Shown here one piece after another: positions 43,755 through 54,269 of a DNA stretch of 64,000 bases. Location: the NCBI RefSeq assembly GCF_012163135.1, contig NZ_JAAVUP010000001.1, positions 186,001-250,000 of the forward strand, in the 5' to 3' direction. How positions within the stretch are numbered: the first letter of the stretch is position 1; the number at the start of each line of letters is the position of its first letter. The notes beneath the pieces were generated by a model. The model was not told the origin of the DNA and made no database searches. It worked only from the letters and a program-made list of their open reading frames with translations. The position numbers were made by a program, and so were the translations under genes. Source of the DNA: Neoroseomonas oryzicola (GTDB lineage: Bacteria > Pseudomonadota > Alphaproteobacteria > Acetobacterales > Acetobacteraceae).

Positions 43755-43778
43755 GGGCAGGCACGCTTCGACCTGCCC
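43755..43778 (+). terminator. Hairpin after the ligase cluster
   Basis: GGGCAGG (43755-43761) pairs with CCTGCCC (43772-43778) around a 10-base loop, immediately after the stop codon. No T-tract follows, so its role as terminator is likely but not certain. The rest of the gap to 43886 holds no gene I can see. Confidence 0.45.
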
Positions 43779-43886
43779 GTCCCGTCGGCAGGCCATGCAT
43801 CCCGCGCCGCATGTCGGGGACGTAACGCGGGTTGACGCCTGCGGCGGTCGCGATGACAGTTTCGACGACCGGCCGGAGATTGCGCA

Positions 43887-44660
43887 ATGAATGTCGTCAC
43901 CCCGAGCGCCGCCATGCGCGGCGTCAGCGAAGAGGAATGGAAGATCCGCTGCGACCTCGCGGCACTCTACCGCCTCGTCGCGCATTTCCGGATGACGGAC
44001 TTCATCTACACGCACATCAGTGCGCGCCTGCCGGGCCCCGATCATCACTTCCTGATCAACAAGTACGGCGTGCTGTTCCATGAGATGCGCGCGAGCGACC
44101 TGGTGAAGATCGACCTCGACGGCAACGTCGTGGAGGAAGCCGCGGAATCGAAGCCGGTGAACGCCGCGGGCTTCACCATCCATTCCGCGATCCACATGGC
44201 GCGCGACGATGCGAGCGTCGTCATCCATACCCACACCGAGGCGGGCATTGCCGTCTCGGCCCAGCGCAAGGGCCTGCTTCCGCTCAGCCAGCACGCGCTG
44301 AAGTTCTACGGGCACCTCGCCTATCACGACTACGAAGGGATCGCGCTCGACCTCGATGAGCGGGAGCGGCTGGTCAAGGACCTCGGCACCCACAATGCGA
44401 TGATTCTGCGCAACCACGGGCTGCTGGTCTGCGGGCGCTTCCCGGCCGAGGCGTTCCTCAACATCTACTACCTCGAGCGTGCCTGCCAGGCGCAGATCTC
44501 CGCCATGTCCGGCGGCGCCGAACTGGTCATGCCGCCCGAGAGCGTGCGCCTGCACACCGCCGCGCAGTTCAACAAGGGCAGCGACGAGAGCGCCTTCGCC
44601 ATGGCCTGGGGCGCGGCGCTGCGCCTGATCGGGGACGGAAAGCCGGATTACCGCTCGTGA
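43887..44660 (+). CDS. Class II aldolase/adducin-family protein
   Basis: A 257-residue zinc-dependent aldolase-fold protein (fuculose-1-phosphate aldolase/RhaD type). Metal ligands are H114 and H116 in VVIHTHTEAG and H177 in LRNHGLLV. It cleaves or decarboxylates hydroxy-acid or sugar-type substrates, though some members have no aldolase activity. It opens the long plus-strand run that includes an ABC importer, two amidohydrolases and two dehydrogenases, and the next gene overlaps its end by four bases. The phosphate-binding residues of sugar aldolases are not obvious, so a non-phosphorylated substrate is likely. Confidence 0.9.
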   Translation: MNVVTPSAAMRGVSEEEWKIRCDLAALYRLVAHFRMTDFIYTHISARLPGPDHHFLINKYGVLFHEMRASDLVKIDLDGNVVEEAAESKPVNAAGFTIHSAIHMARDDASVVIHTHTEAGIAVSAQRKGLLPLSQHALKFYGHLAYHDYEGIALDLDERERLVKDLGTHNAMILRNHGLLVCGRFPAEAFLNIYYLERACQAQISAMSGGAELVMPPESVRLHTAAQFNKGSDESAFAMAWGAALRLIGDGKPDYRS

Positions 44661-46294
44661 CCGCTGACCTGCTGATCTCAGGGGGGCGCGTCTTCCGCGG
44701 CCTCGCGCAAGGCTTCACCGATGCGATCGCCGTGAAGGACGGGCGGGTGCTCGCGATCGGCGCCGATGCGATGACCGCGGCAGGGCCGGGGACGCGACGG
44801 ATCGAGCTCAACGGCCGTGTCGCCATACCCGCCTTCAACGAAGCGCATATGCACCTGCTGCCCTATGGGCTCGGCCTGTCGCAGGTGAACCTGCGCGCCG
44901 AGGAAGTCCGCACGCTGGACGAGGTGCTGCGCCGCATCCGCACCGCGGCGCAGGCGCTGCCGAAGGGGGCGTGGGTGCTGGGCCGTGGCTACGACCATGG
45001 GGAGCTCGACATCGGGCGCCAGCCGCCCGCCGAGGAACTCGACGCCGCGGCGCCTGACAACCCGGTCTTCATCGTGCGGACCTGCGGGCATGTCGGCGTG
45101 GCGAACAGCGCGGCGATGAAGCTCGCCGGCGTCGGTCACAATACGCCGAACCCGGAAGGCGGCGTGATCGTCCGCAAGAACGGCAAGCTCACGGGCGAGT
45201 TCCAGGAACGCGCCATGCGGCTGGTCAAGGACGTGATGCCGGAGCCCGACCAGGCGCGCATGGTCGATGCCATCGGCGCGGCCTGCGACCATCTCGCCTC
45301 GCTCGGCTTCGCCTCGGCGACCGACATGAATGTCGGCATGACCGCTGGCATGAACGAGATCGCGGCCTATGACGCGGCCAAGGCTGCGGGTCGGCTGCCG
45401 CTGCGCATGTGGCAGGTGCTGGCCGGCAATCCGGAAGGCATCGCGCAGGACGCCTGGGCGGCCGGGCTGCGGCCGATGGCGGGCGATGATTCCCTGCGCT
45501 GGGGCGCGGTAAAGGTCTTCGCCGACGGGTCGGCCGGCGGGCTCACGGCGGCTTTCTTCGATCCGTATCTCGCCTCGGTCGGCGGTGGCACGGGCGTCTT
45601 CACCTTCCCGGACGAGAAGATCCACGCGCTGCTGAAACTCTATCACGAGCAGGGGTGGCAGCTGGATATCCATGCCATCGGCGACGCCGCGATCGAGCAG
45701 GTGCTGCTGGGCATGGAGGCCGCGGACAGCGAGGCGCACCCCTTCGCCGGTCGCCGCCATCGCATCGAGCATTGCGGCTTCCTCACCGCGGGCCAGCGCC
45801 GGCGCATGAAGGCGCGCGGCATCCTGCCGGTGCCGCAGCCGACCTTCATGTACGAGTTCGGCGACCTCTACGTCCGCAACCTCGGCCATGAGCGCTCGGA
45901 CCGCGCCTATCCGATGAAGACCTGGCTCGATGAGGGGCACCACCCGGCGGCCTCCTCGGACTGCCCGGTCTGCACGGTCGATCCCTTCATCAACCTCTTC
46001 ACCATGGTCACGCGCAAGACGAACCGCGGCACGGTGCTGGGGCCGGAGGAACGGCTGACGCCGGAAGAAGCCGTGCATTGCTACACCTGGTGCGGCGCCT
46101 ACACCCAGTTCGCCGAGGATCGCCGCGGCACGCTGGACCCTGGCATGCAGGCCGACATCGCCGTGCTCTCGGCGGATGTCTTCGCGATCGAGCCCGAGGC
46201 CATGCTGAAGACTCGGGCGGACTTGACCTTCCGCGACGGCGCCGCGATCTTCGACCGGCACGGCGAGGCCCCGGGCGCCGTCGCGGCGCAGTAG
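44657..46294 (+). CDS. YtcJ-type amidohydrolase
   Basis: A 545-residue metal hydrolase of the amidohydrolase-3 (YtcJ) group. The small domain (DLLISGGRVFRGLAQGFTDA) is followed by the barrel with H64-x-H66 (NEAHMHLLPYG), the conserved DIHAIGDAAIEQVLLG, the HRIEHCGFL strand and SSDCPV with the catalytic aspartate. Substrates of this group are N-formyl or N-acyl amines and related amides. The start is GTG at 44657, overlapping the aldolase stop. The ABC permease gene starts seven bases after its stop, so amide hydrolysis of an imported compound is inferred. Confidence 0.9.
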   Translation: MTADLLISGGRVFRGLAQGFTDAIAVKDGRVLAIGADAMTAAGPGTRRIELNGRVAIPAFNEAHMHLLPYGLGLSQVNLRAEEVRTLDEVLRRIRTAAQALPKGAWVLGRGYDHGELDIGRQPPAEELDAAAPDNPVFIVRTCGHVGVANSAAMKLAGVGHNTPNPEGGVIVRKNGKLTGEFQERAMRLVKDVMPEPDQARMVDAIGAACDHLASLGFASATDMNVGMTAGMNEIAAYDAAKAAGRLPLRMWQVLAGNPEGIAQDAWAAGLRPMAGDDSLRWGAVKVFADGSAGGLTAAFFDPYLASVGGGTGVFTFPDEKIHALLKLYHEQGWQLDIHAIGDAAIEQVLLGMEAADSEAHPFAGRRHRIEHCGFLTAGQRRRMKARGILPVPQPTFMYEFGDLYVRNLGHERSDRAYPMKTWLDEGHHPAASSDCPVCTVDPFINLFTMVTRKTNRGTVLGPEERLTPEEAVHCYTWCGAYTQFAEDRRGTLDPGMQADIAVLSADVFAIEPEAMLKTRADLTFRDGAAIFDRHGEAPGAVAAQ

Positions 46295-46301
46295 CCCCGT
46301 C

Positions 46302-47243
46302 ATGCTGCGCCACGCGATCCAGCGCCTGATCCTTGCCATCCCGGTGATGTTCGGCGTGCTCCTGATCGGCTTCCTGCTGATGCAGGTGGTGCCGACCGAC
46401 CCGGCGACGGTGCGCGCCGGGCCGACGGCGACGCCTGACGTCATCGCCGCCATCCGGGCCGATCTCGGCCTCGACGAGCCGCTCTACAAGCAGTTCGCGC
46501 TCTACGTCTGGCGGCTGCTGCACGGGGACCTCGGCTCCTCCATCATCAATAACGTGCCCGTCAGCCAGGAACTCGGCGCGACGATCGGGCCGACGCTCGA
46601 GCTGATGTTCGCGAGCCTGTTCTGGTCCATCCCGCTCGGCATCCTGCTCGGCACACTCGCGGGCTATTGGCGCGGATCGCTGATCGACCGGACGATCATG
46701 GCGATCTCGGTGGCAGGCGTGTCGGTGCCTGTCTTCTTCCTCGGGCTGGTGCTGATCTGGTTCGTCGGCTTCCAGTGGCAGTGGCTGCCCTTCACCGGGC
46801 GGGCGGGGCCAATCTGGACGCTGGATGGGATGCTTTCGCTGATCCTGCCGGCGGTGACGCTGGGCGGCGTGTTCATCGGGCCGGTGGCGCGCATGACGCG
46901 CACGGCGGTGCTTGACGTGCTGTCGGCCGACCACGTCCGCACGGCGCGCGCCAAGGGGCTGACCGAGCGTCTGGTGGTGATGCGCCACGCACTGCGCAAC
47001 GCGCTGGTGCCGGTCATCACGCTGATCGGGCTGCAGATCGGCTTCCTGCTCGGCGGGGCCGTGGTGACGGAGACGGTGTTCTCCTGGCCGGGCGTCGGGC
47101 GCCTGGCGGTCGGCGCCATCCTGTCCTCGGACTTCCCGATGGCGCAGGGGACCATCATCGTCCTGTCGATGGGCTTCATCGTGATCAACCTGACGGTGGA
47201 CGTACTCTACGCTGCCCTCGACCCCAGGATCCGCGGCGCATGA
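46302..47243 (+). CDS. ABC transporter permease, DppB/OppB type
   Basis: A 313-residue inner-membrane permease with about six helices. The N-terminal HAIQRLILAIPVMFGVLLIGFLL helix and the EAA-type cytoplasmic loop (TARAKGLTERLVVMRHALRNALVPV) that docks to the ATPases are typical of peptide/nickel importers. It pairs with the next permease and the two ATPases further downstream to import a peptide- or amide-like compound bound by the adjacent receptor. Its end overlaps the DppC-type gene by four bases. Confidence 0.94.
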   Translation: MLRHAIQRLILAIPVMFGVLLIGFLLMQVVPTDPATVRAGPTATPDVIAAIRADLGLDEPLYKQFALYVWRLLHGDLGSSIINNVPVSQELGATIGPTLELMFASLFWSIPLGILLGTLAGYWRGSLIDRTIMAISVAGVSVPVFFLGLVLIWFVGFQWQWLPFTGRAGPIWTLDGMLSLILPAVTLGGVFIGPVARMTRTAVLDVLSADHVRTARAKGLTERLVVMRHALRNALVPVITLIGLQIGFLLGGAVVTETVFSWPGVGRLAVGAILSSDFPMAQGTIIVLSMGFIVINLTVDVLYAALDPRIRGA

Positions 47244-48115
47244 GTGCGACGACCGAGACCGAAGAACCGATCGCGCCGCCGCGTCCGGGCGTGCTGGCGC
47301 GCTTGATCCGTGAACCGGCGGCGGCCGTCTCCCTTGCGCTGGTGACGCTCATCATCGCCGCGGCGGTCTTCGCGCCGTTGCTGGCACCGACCGATCCCTA
47401 TGACAACGACCTCTCGCTCGCGATGCAGCCGCCGGGCAGCGAGGGCCTGCCGCTCGGCGCTGATGCGCAGGGGCGGGACATGATCACGCGCCTTGTCTAC
47501 GGCCTGCGCGTGTCGCTGCTGATGGGCTTCGCGGCGGTGCTGCTGGGCGGCGGGCTCGGCGCGCTGCTCGGCTTCCTCGCGGCCTTCTACCATCGCTGGC
47601 TGGACGGGCCGATCATGCGCTTGGTGGACATCCTGCTGTCCTTCCCGGCGATCCTGGTGGGGCTTGCGATCGCCGCGATCTTCGGGCCGGGCATCTTCTC
47701 GGTGGTGCTGGCACTGTCGGTCGCGACCGTGCCGCTGATGGCGCGCATCGTGCGCGGCAGCGCGATGGTGGTGATGCGGCTCGACTACATCGAGGCCGCG
47801 CGCGCCACCGGCATGACCGATGCGCGGCTGATCTGGAAGCATTTGGCGCCGAACTGCCTGTCGGCGATCTTCGTCTTCGCGACGCTGCGCTTCGGTCAGG
47901 TCATCCTGCTGGGGTCCGCGCTGTCCTTCCTTGGCCTCGGGGCGCAGCCGCCGGTGCCGGAACTGGGCGCGATGGCCTCCGAGGGGCGCAACTTCCTGTT
48001 CTTCGCACCGCACATCGCCGTCGTGCCCTGCGTGCTGATTTTCATCGTCGTGCTGGCGTTCAACGTCCTGGGGGACGCGCTGCGCGACGCGCTGGATCCA
48101 AGGCTTCGCGTTTGA
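47240..48115 (+). CDS. ABC transporter permease, DppC/OppC type
   Basis: A 291-residue second permease, with the N-terminal helix (AAAVSLALVTLIIAAAVFAPLLAPTDPY, shortened here to its core) and the periplasmic LGADAQGRDMITRLVYG motif of DppC proteins. The EAA loop is AARATGMTDARLIWKHLAPNCL. It forms a heterodimer with the DppB-type permease. The substrate-binding protein gene follows after about 17 bases. Confidence 0.94.
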   Translation: MSATTETEEPIAPPRPGVLARLIREPAAAVSLALVTLIIAAAVFAPLLAPTDPYDNDLSLAMQPPGSEGLPLGADAQGRDMITRLVYGLRVSLLMGFAAVLLGGGLGALLGFLAAFYHRWLDGPIMRLVDILLSFPAILVGLAIAAIFGPGIFSVVLALSVATVPLMARIVRGSAMVVMRLDYIEAARATGMTDARLIWKHLAPNCLSAIFVFATLRFGQVILLGSALSFLGLGAQPPVPELGAMASEGRNFLFFAPHIAVVPCVLIFIVVLAFNVLGDALRDALDPRLRV

Positions 48116-48132
48116 TCGGGAGAGGGAAGACC

Positions 48133-49731
48133 ATGAGGAAGACCTTCGGCGCCGCGCTGCTCGCGCTGGCGGCGGCCATGCCGGTGGCGGATGCCCTGGC
48201 CCAGGCGGCCAATCCGCGCAACACGCTGGTGATCCTGCGTGAGATCGACGCGGACAACTACGATCCGCCGCGCTCCACCGCCCGTGGCGCGGGCGAGGTG
48301 ATCTACATGATGAGCGACACGCTGGTGGCGCTCGACTTCGACATGCAGACGGTCCGACCGCTGCTCGCCGAGCGGTGGGAAATCAGCCCCGACGGCAAGA
48401 CCTATACCTTCCATCTCCGCCGCGACGTGACCTTCTGCGACGGCCGCCCGATGACGGCCGACGACGTGGTCTATTCGCTCAACCGCTTCATCGACCCTGC
48501 GACGCGCAGCCCGGTGCGGTGGCGCGCCGGCCCGGTGAAGGAGATCCGCGCGCGTGACCAGTTCACCGTCGAGTACGAGTTGAACGAGCCCTTCGGCGAA
48601 TTGCTGTTCCAGTTGACGCTCTTTTTCGCCTCGATCGTGGATCGCAACTCGGTCGAGCGCCTGGGCCAGAACTTCGGCGTGCAGGGCTTCAACGGCACGG
48701 GCCCCTATTGCTGGGCGTCCTGGACGCCACGGCAGGAAATGGTCCTGACCCGCCATCCGACCTACAACTGGGGGCCGTCCGGCGTCTACCAGAACCCGGC
48801 GCCGCAGGTGGATCGCGTTGTCTGGCGTGTCACCCCGGAATCGCAGACGCGCCTCGCTGCGCTGCAGACCGGCCAGGGTGACGTGACGCAGTACATTCCG
48901 TATATCGCCATCCAGCAGCTCCGGCGCCAGCCGAATGTGCGCATGTCCCAGCAGGAGAACTACTTCTGGGACCACTTCATGGGCTTCAAGGTGGACAAGC
49001 CCGTGGTGAGCGACCCGGCGGTGCGCCGCGCCATCAACATGGCGGTGAACCGCGAGGCGATCGTGCGCGCCACCTGGTTCGGGGCGGCGACGCCGGCGGA
49101 TGCGTACCTCAACCCGAACGTGACGGGCTTCGATGCCGAGGCTGCGCGCCTGGTGCCGCGCTTTGACCAGGCCGGCGCGCAGCGCGTGCTCGATGAGGCC
49201 GGCTGGCGCATGGGCCCGGATGGCATCCGCGTGAAGGACGGCCAGCGCGCCACCTTCCTTGTCTACGGCATCCAGACCCAGGCGGCGCAGCAGTACCTGC
49301 AGTCGATGCAGGCCGACCTGCGGCGCATCGGGCTCGAGATGCGCATCCAGATGTGGGATGCGACGGTCGGCTGGGGGCGCCTCGCGACGCAGGAATTCGA
49401 TGCCTTCGTCATGTCCTACCCCTATGTGACGGCGACGGACGCCTTCTCGCTCTACTTCAACAGCCGCAACCGGCCGACGCCGAACCGGATGAACTGGAAC
49501 GACCCGGAGACCGATCGCGCGCTGACCGAGGCGCAGACCTCCGTCGACCCGGCCGTCCGCGCGGCCGCCATCGCCCGCGCGCAGCGCATCGTCGCCGAGA
49601 ACAACGTCTGGTTCCCGGTGGCGCGTGAACAGCTCTGGGTCGCCGCCTCGGCGCGGACAGAGGGCGTGCGGGCGCACGGCATCTACGGCATCGCCCTCTA
49701 CAAGGGCCTCGACATCCGGCTGACGCGCTGA
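48133..49731 (+). CDS. ABC peptide/nickel-type substrate-binding protein
   Basis: A 532-residue periplasmic receptor of the DppA/OppA (SBP family 5) type. The signal peptide is MRKTFGAALLALAAAMPVADALA, and the mature part begins QAANPRNTLVILREIDADNYDPP. Family marks are LAERWEISPDGKTYTFHLRRD and the VTFCDGRPMTADDVVYSLNR segment. I chose the ATG at 48133, which has GGGAGAGGGAAG upstream and starts the signal peptide; a TTG seven codons upstream is less likely. Ligand identity is not deducible, though amidohydrolases on both sides suggest an amide or N-acyl compound. Confidence 0.93.
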   Translation: MRKTFGAALLALAAAMPVADALAQAANPRNTLVILREIDADNYDPPRSTARGAGEVIYMMSDTLVALDFDMQTVRPLLAERWEISPDGKTYTFHLRRDVTFCDGRPMTADDVVYSLNRFIDPATRSPVRWRAGPVKEIRARDQFTVEYELNEPFGELLFQLTLFFASIVDRNSVERLGQNFGVQGFNGTGPYCWASWTPRQEMVLTRHPTYNWGPSGVYQNPAPQVDRVVWRVTPESQTRLAALQTGQGDVTQYIPYIAIQQLRRQPNVRMSQQENYFWDHFMGFKVDKPVVSDPAVRRAINMAVNREAIVRATWFGAATPADAYLNPNVTGFDAEAARLVPRFDQAGAQRVLDEAGWRMGPDGIRVKDGQRATFLVYGIQTQAAQQYLQSMQADLRRIGLEMRIQMWDATVGWGRLATQEFDAFVMSYPYVTATDAFSLYFNSRNRPTPNRMNWNDPETDRALTEAQTSVDPAVRAAAIARAQRIVAENNVWFPVAREQLWVAASARTEGVRAHGIYGIALYKGLDIRLTR

Positions 49732-49745
49732 GGGAGGGCAGGGCC

Positions 49746-51179
49746 ATGACCACCACGCTCATCAAGAATGCGGAACTCGTCGTGGGGTGGGACTCCACGG
49801 CGAAGTCCCACAGCTACATGCCCGACATGGATGTCGCCTTCACGGACGGCACCATCACCTTCCTCGGCCGCGCCTATGAAGGGGCTGCCGATGCGGTGCT
49901 CGACGGGCGCGGGCTGATGGTCATGCCGGGGCTCGTGAACATCCATTCGCACCCCTCGAGCGAGCCGCTGAACAAGGGCTTCCTCGATGAGATCGGCTCG
50001 CCGGGGCTCTACAATTCCTCGCTGTACGAATACATGCCGATCTTCCGCGCCGATGCGGAAGCGGTGCCGCATTGCGTGCGCGTGGCGCTGTCGGAGCTGC
50101 TGCTCTCCGGCGTCACGACGCTCGCGGACCTGTCCATGGCGCATCCGGGCTGGCTCGATCTGCTGGCCGAAGCGGGCATGCGCGTCTGCGTCGCGCCGAT
50201 GTTCCGTTCCGCGCGCTGGTTCACCAAGAACGGCCACGTCGTGGAGTACGAGTGGGACGAGAAGGCCGGCGAGAAGGCGATGGAGGAAGCCCTTCGCCTG
50301 ATCGAGCGCGCCGAACAGCATGAATGCGGCCGCCTGTTCGGCATGGTGGTGCCGGCGCAGATCGACACCTGCTCGGCCGGCCTGCTGCAGGACAGCCGGG
50401 CGGAGGCGAAGTCGCGCGGCCTGTCCTGGCAGATCCACGCCGCGCAGTCGGTGGTCGAGTTCCACGAGATCACCCGCCGCCACGGCATGACGCCGATCGG
50501 CTGGCTCGACAGCATGGGGCTGCTCGGCGAGCGGACGATCATCGGGCACGGCATCTTCCTCGACGACCATCCCTCGACGCGCTGGCATACGGAGTCCGAC
50601 CTCGGCCGCCTCGCCGAGACCGGCAGCACGGTCGCGCATTGCCCGACCGTCTTCGCCCGCCGCGGTATCGCGATGAAGGACCTTGGCCGCTATATCCGCG
50701 GCGGGGTGAACATGGGCATCGGCACCGACACCTATCCGCACAACATGCTCGATGAGATGCGGCTCGCCGCGCATATCGCGCGCACCCAGGCGGGGTCGCC
50801 GCGCACGCTGCAGACGACCGACCTGTTCAACGCCGCGACGATCGGTGGGGCGAAGGCGCTCGGGCGCGACGACATCGGGCGGCTGGCCGTCGGCTGCAAG
50901 GCCGATTTCTCTCTGGTGGACATCACCCACCCGATGATCCGCCCGGCCTATGACCCGCTGCGCAGCCTGATCTACGCCGCCGGCGACCGCGCGCTGAGGG
51001 CCGTCTATGTCGACGGCAACAAGGTGGTCGAGGATGGCGAGGTGCTGACCATGGACTACCGCCAGGCCGCCGAGCACCTGCACGAGGCGCAGAAGCGCGT
51101 CGTCGGCCGAGTGCCGCAGCAGGACTGGGCGCATCGCAGCGCCGAGAAGATCGCGCCCCCGACGTTCCACTGGTCGTGA
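49746..51179 (+). CDS. TRZ/ATZ-type (cytosine deaminase-like) amidohydrolase
   Basis: A 477-residue cytoplasmic metal-dependent hydrolase of the deaminase/chlorohydrolase branch. Metal ligands are H67-x-H69 ([10 protein letters not shown]), the histidine in [21 protein letters not shown] and D in [15 protein letters not shown]. The family includes guanine and S-adenosylhomocysteine deaminases and atrazine-type hydrolases, acting on amino or halo groups of ring compounds. It sits between the binding protein and the ATPase genes and overlaps the latter by four bases, so it should act on the imported compound. Confidence 0.9.
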   Translation: MTTTLIKNAELVVGWDSTAKSHSYMPDMDVAFTDGTITFLGRAYEGAADAVLDGRGLMVMPGLVNIHSHPSSEPLNKGFLDEIGSPGLYNSSLYEYMPIFRADAEAVPHCVRVALSELLLSGVTTLADLSMAHPGWLDLLAEAGMRVCVAPMFRSARWFTKNGHVVEYEWDEKAGEKAMEEALRLIERAEQHECGRLFGMVVPAQIDTCSAGLLQDSRAEAKSRGLSWQIHAAQSVVEFHEITRRHGMTPIGWLDSMGLLGERTIIGHGIFLDDHPSTRWHTESDLGRLAETGSTVAHCPTVFARRGIAMKDLGRYIRGGVNMGIGTDTYPHNMLDEMRLAAHIARTQAGSPRTLQTTDLFNAATIGGAKALGRDDIGRLAVGCKADFSLVDITHPMIRPAYDPLRSLIYAAGDRALRAVYVDGNKVVEDGEVLTMDYRQAAEHLHEAQKRVVGRVPQQDWAHRSAEKIAPPTFHWS

Positions 51180-52162
51180 GCGAGGATCTCCTCCGCATCG
51201 AGGGGCTGCGGACCGTCTTCCGCACCCATGGCGGCGAGGTGACGGCGGTCGATGGCGTGGACCTGTCGGTCCCGCGCGGCCGCACCCTCGGCATCGTGGG
51301 CGAGAGCGGCTGCGGCAAGTCGGTGCTCTCGCTGTCGATCATGCGCTTGGTCGCGCATCCCGGCCGCATCGCGGCCGGGCGCGTGCTGCTGGAAGGGCGC
51401 GACCTGGTGGGCCTGTCCTCGGCCGAGATGCGCCAGGTCCGCGGCAGCCAGGTCGCGATGATCTTCCAGGAGCCGATGACCAGCCTGAACCCGGTCCATA
51501 CCGTCGGCTTCCAGATCACCGAGGCGATGCGCGCCCACGATCCGCGCGCGTCCGCTACCGAACTGCGCGAACGCGCCATCGAGGCGCTGAACCGCGTCCG
51601 CATCCCGTCGCCTGATCGGCGCTTCGACGAGTATCCGCATCAGCTCTCGGGAGGCATGCGGCAGCGCGTGATGATCGCCATGGCGCTCGCCTGTCGCCCG
51701 AAGCTGCTGATCGCGGACGAGCCGACGACCGCGCTCGACGTCACGGTCCAGGCGCAGATCCTCGACCTGCTGCGCGACCTGCAGGCCGAGACGGGGATGT
51801 CGATCATCCTCATCACCCACGACCTCGGCGTGGTGGCGGAAATGGCCGACGAGGTCGCGGTCATGTACGCCGGCCGCGTGGTCGAACGCGCCGAGGCCGG
51901 CGCCATCTTCGGCGACCCCATGCATCCCTACACGCTCGGGCTGCTCGGTTCCGTGCCGCGGCTGGATGAGGAGCGTGAGACGCTGCTCGCCATCGACGGC
52001 AGCGTGCCGCCGCCCTTCGCGCTGCCCAAGGGCTGCCGCTTCCATCCGCGCTGTCCCTTCGCCGCGGCCGAGTGCAAGTCGGACCAGCCGCCGCTGCGCG
52101 AGGTCGTCTCCGGTCATAGCGCCGCCTGCCTGCGTGCGCCCGTGGAGGCCTTCGCGGCATGA
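51176..52162 (+). CDS. ABC transporter ATP-binding protein, DppD type
   Basis: A 328-residue ATPase. Walker A is GESGCGKS (42-49), the signature LSGGMRQRV and Walker [14 protein letters not shown] are all intact. The C-terminal oligopeptide-ABC extension ([11 protein letters not shown]) is present, with cysteines that bind an iron-sulfur cluster in some relatives. It powers the DppBC-type permease pair with DppF. The start is GTG at 51176, overlapping the amidohydrolase stop. Confidence 0.95.
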   Translation: MSEDLLRIEGLRTVFRTHGGEVTAVDGVDLSVPRGRTLGIVGESGCGKSVLSLSIMRLVAHPGRIAAGRVLLEGRDLVGLSSAEMRQVRGSQVAMIFQEPMTSLNPVHTVGFQITEAMRAHDPRASATELRERAIEALNRVRIPSPDRRFDEYPHQLSGGMRQRVMIAMALACRPKLLIADEPTTALDVTVQAQILDLLRDLQAETGMSIILITHDLGVVAEMADEVAVMYAGRVVERAEAGAIFGDPMHPYTLGLLGSVPRLDEERETLLAIDGSVPPPFALPKGCRFHPRCPFAAAECKSDQPPLREVVSGHSAACLRAPVEAFAA

Positions 52163-53220
52163 GCGAGACGCTGCTCGAGGTCACGGGCCTCGCCAAGCAC
52201 TACCCCGTCCGTAAGGGCCTCATCGTCGCGAAGCAGGTCGGCACGGTGCGCGCCGTCGATGGCGTGTCCTTCAGCGTGAGCCGCGGCGAGACGCTCGCCC
52301 TGGTCGGTGAATCCGGCTGCGGCAAGTCGACCACCGCGCGGCTGGTGCTGCGGCTGATCGAACCTTCCGCCGGGAGCATCCGCTTCGAGGGCGTGGACGT
52401 CACGCGCATCACTGGCGCCGCACAGCGGGCGATGCGCCGTCGGATGCAGATCGTCTTCCAGGACCCCTACGCCAGCCTCAATCCGCGCCTGACGGTTGCC
52501 GAGACCATCGCGGAACCGATGCTGGTCCACGGCATCGGCGACGCCGCCGCGCGGCGCAAGCGGGTCGAGGAATTGCTTTCCCTGGTCGGCCTGCGCGCCT
52601 TCCACGCGCAGCGCTACCCCCATGAGTTCTCTGGCGGCCAGCGCCAGCGCATCGGCATCGCGCGCGCCTTGTCGGTGCAGCCCGACCTCGTGGTGTGCGA
52701 CGAGCCGGTCTCGGCCCTCGACGTGTCGATCCAGGCGCAGGTGGTGAACCTGTTGAAAGACCTGCAGCGGCGCTTCGGGCTGGCCTATCTGTTCATTGCG
52801 CACGACCTCGCCGTGGTGAAGCACGTCGCGGACCGGGTGGCGGTGATGTATCTCGGCCAGATCGTCGAGATCGGCGACAAGCGGTCGCTCTTCGCCTCGC
52901 CGCGCCATCCGTATACGCGCGCGCTGCTCTCCGCGATCCCGCATCCGGACCCCGAACGCCGCGGGCAGGTGAAGCCTCTCGGCGGCGACCTGCCAAGCCC
53001 GCTCAACCCGCCCCCGGGCTGCCGCTTCCACACGCGTTGCCCCTTCGCGCAGGAGCGCTGCCGCCGCGAGGTTCCGGAACTGCGTCGCCTCGGTCCCGGC
53101 CACGATGCCGCCTGCCACTTCGCGGAAACCTTGCCGCCGGCCGGCCTCGACTTCACCGGCGGGCTTTCGGAGAACGCGGCGAAGCGCCTCGCGCTCTACG
53201 CCAAGGCGCGGGCCGCCTGA
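52159..53220 (+). CDS. ABC transporter ATP-binding protein, DppF type
   Basis: A 353-residue second ATPase of the importer: Walker [10 protein letters not shown] (50-58), signature [14 protein letters not shown] and Walker [14 protein letters not shown], with the [12 protein letters not shown]-terminal element. Both ATPases having complete motifs suggests a normal heterodimeric Dpp/Opp motor. It overlaps DppD by four bases. The next gene starts 69 bases further on and encodes a Bug protein, a different kind of uptake receptor. Confidence 0.95.
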   Translation: MSETLLEVTGLAKHYPVRKGLIVAKQVGTVRAVDGVSFSVSRGETLALVGESGCGKSTTARLVLRLIEPSAGSIRFEGVDVTRITGAAQRAMRRRMQIVFQDPYASLNPRLTVAETIAEPMLVHGIGDAAARRKRVEELLSLVGLRAFHAQRYPHEFSGGQRQRIGIARALSVQPDLVVCDEPVSALDVSIQAQVVNLLKDLQRRFGLAYLFIAHDLAVVKHVADRVAVMYLGQIVEIGDKRSLFASPRHPYTRALLSAIPHPDPERRGQVKPLGGDLPSPLNPPPGCRFHTRCPFAQERCRREVPELRRLGPGHDAACHFAETLPPAGLDFTGGLSENAAKRLALYAKARAA

Positions 53221-53289
53221 CGCGCGGGGCGGTTTGACAAGCGGGCGATGCCCTACCGACACTGGGGCCAATCAAGCCCGGAGGAAGCA

Positions 53290-54258
53290 GTGTCCACGAC
53301 GTTTCGTCGGCGATCATTCATCACGGGGGCGATGGCCACGCTGGCCGCGCCCGCCTTCGCGCAGGCGCCCTGGCCCAACCGGCCGGTGCGCATCCTTGTC
53401 GGCTTCCCGGCCGGCGGGACGACGGACATCCTTGGGCGCCTCGCGGCACAGATCCTCCAAGAATCCCTGGGCCAACCCTTCGTGGTCGAGAACCGCCCTG
53501 GTGCCGGGTCCAACATCGCGGCGCAGGCGGTGCTGCGCAGCCCTGCGGATGGCTACACGCTATTGCTCGGCTCGCCGGGCACCAATGCGATCAATCCGCA
53601 TCTCTATGCCAATGCGGGATTCGATCCGCTCAAGGACTTCCTGCCGATCGGGCAGATCGCCGAGGTCCCGAACCTCATCGCCGCGCATCCCGGCGTCGGC
53701 GCGCGTGACGCCGCCGCGCTGATCGCGCTCGCGAAGCAGCGCACGCTGTCCTATGGCGAGACCAGCATCGGCGGCTCGACGCATCTGGCCGCCGAGCTCT
53801 TCCGCCTGATGGGCGGCTTCGAGGCGACGCACGTCTCCTATCGCGGCAGCGCGCCGATGATGACGGACCTGCTGCCGGGCCGCATCGATTTCGGCTGCGA
53901 CAATCTGCCCTCGATCATGCCGCACATCCGCTCCGGCGCGCTGGTGGCGATCGGCGTGACCTCGGCCGAGCGATGGCCTGCCAACCCCGAGATTCCGGCG
54001 ATCGCCGAGACCCTGCCGGGCTACGAGGTCACCGCCTGGTTCGGGCTGGTTGCTCCGCGCGGCACGCCACCCGAGATCATCGCCCGCACCAACGCCGCCT
54101 TGCGGGCCGGGCTCGAGAAGCCCGAGATCGTCTCGCGCATGGCGGAGCTCGGCGCCCGGCCGCTGCCGGGCACGCCCGAGGTCTATCAGGCACGCAATGA
54201 ACGTGAATTCGTCCGCCTCGGCGACCTGATCCGCCGCGTCGGCATCCGCGCCGAATAA
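53290..54258 (+). CDS. Bug-family periplasmic tricarboxylate-type binding protein (copy 3)
   Basis: A 322-residue Bug protein. The start is best taken as GTG at 53290, which has CCGGAGGAAGCA immediately upstream and gives the signal peptide STTFRRRSFITGAMATLAAPAFA with an arginine motif that may be Tat; an upstream ATG would add a non-signal stretch. Ligand loops are WPNRPVRILVGFPAGGTTDI and NRPGAGSNIAAQ. It is the third Bug in the window and again has no TctA/TctB partner. It follows the DppF gene and precedes two dehydrogenases, so its ligand may be related to their substrate. Confidence 0.92.
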   Translation: MSTTFRRRSFITGAMATLAAPAFAQAPWPNRPVRILVGFPAGGTTDILGRLAAQILQESLGQPFVVENRPGAGSNIAAQAVLRSPADGYTLLLGSPGTNAINPHLYANAGFDPLKDFLPIGQIAEVPNLIAAHPGVGARDAAALIALAKQRTLSYGETSIGGSTHLAAELFRLMGGFEATHVSYRGSAPMMTDLLPGRIDFGCDNLPSIMPHIRSGALVAIGVTSAERWPANPEIPAIAETLPGYEVTAWFGLVAPRGTPPEIIARTNAALRAGLEKPEIVSRMAELGARPLPGTPEVYQARNEREFVRLGDLIRRVGIRAE

Positions 54259-54269
54259 GGGAGAGCGTC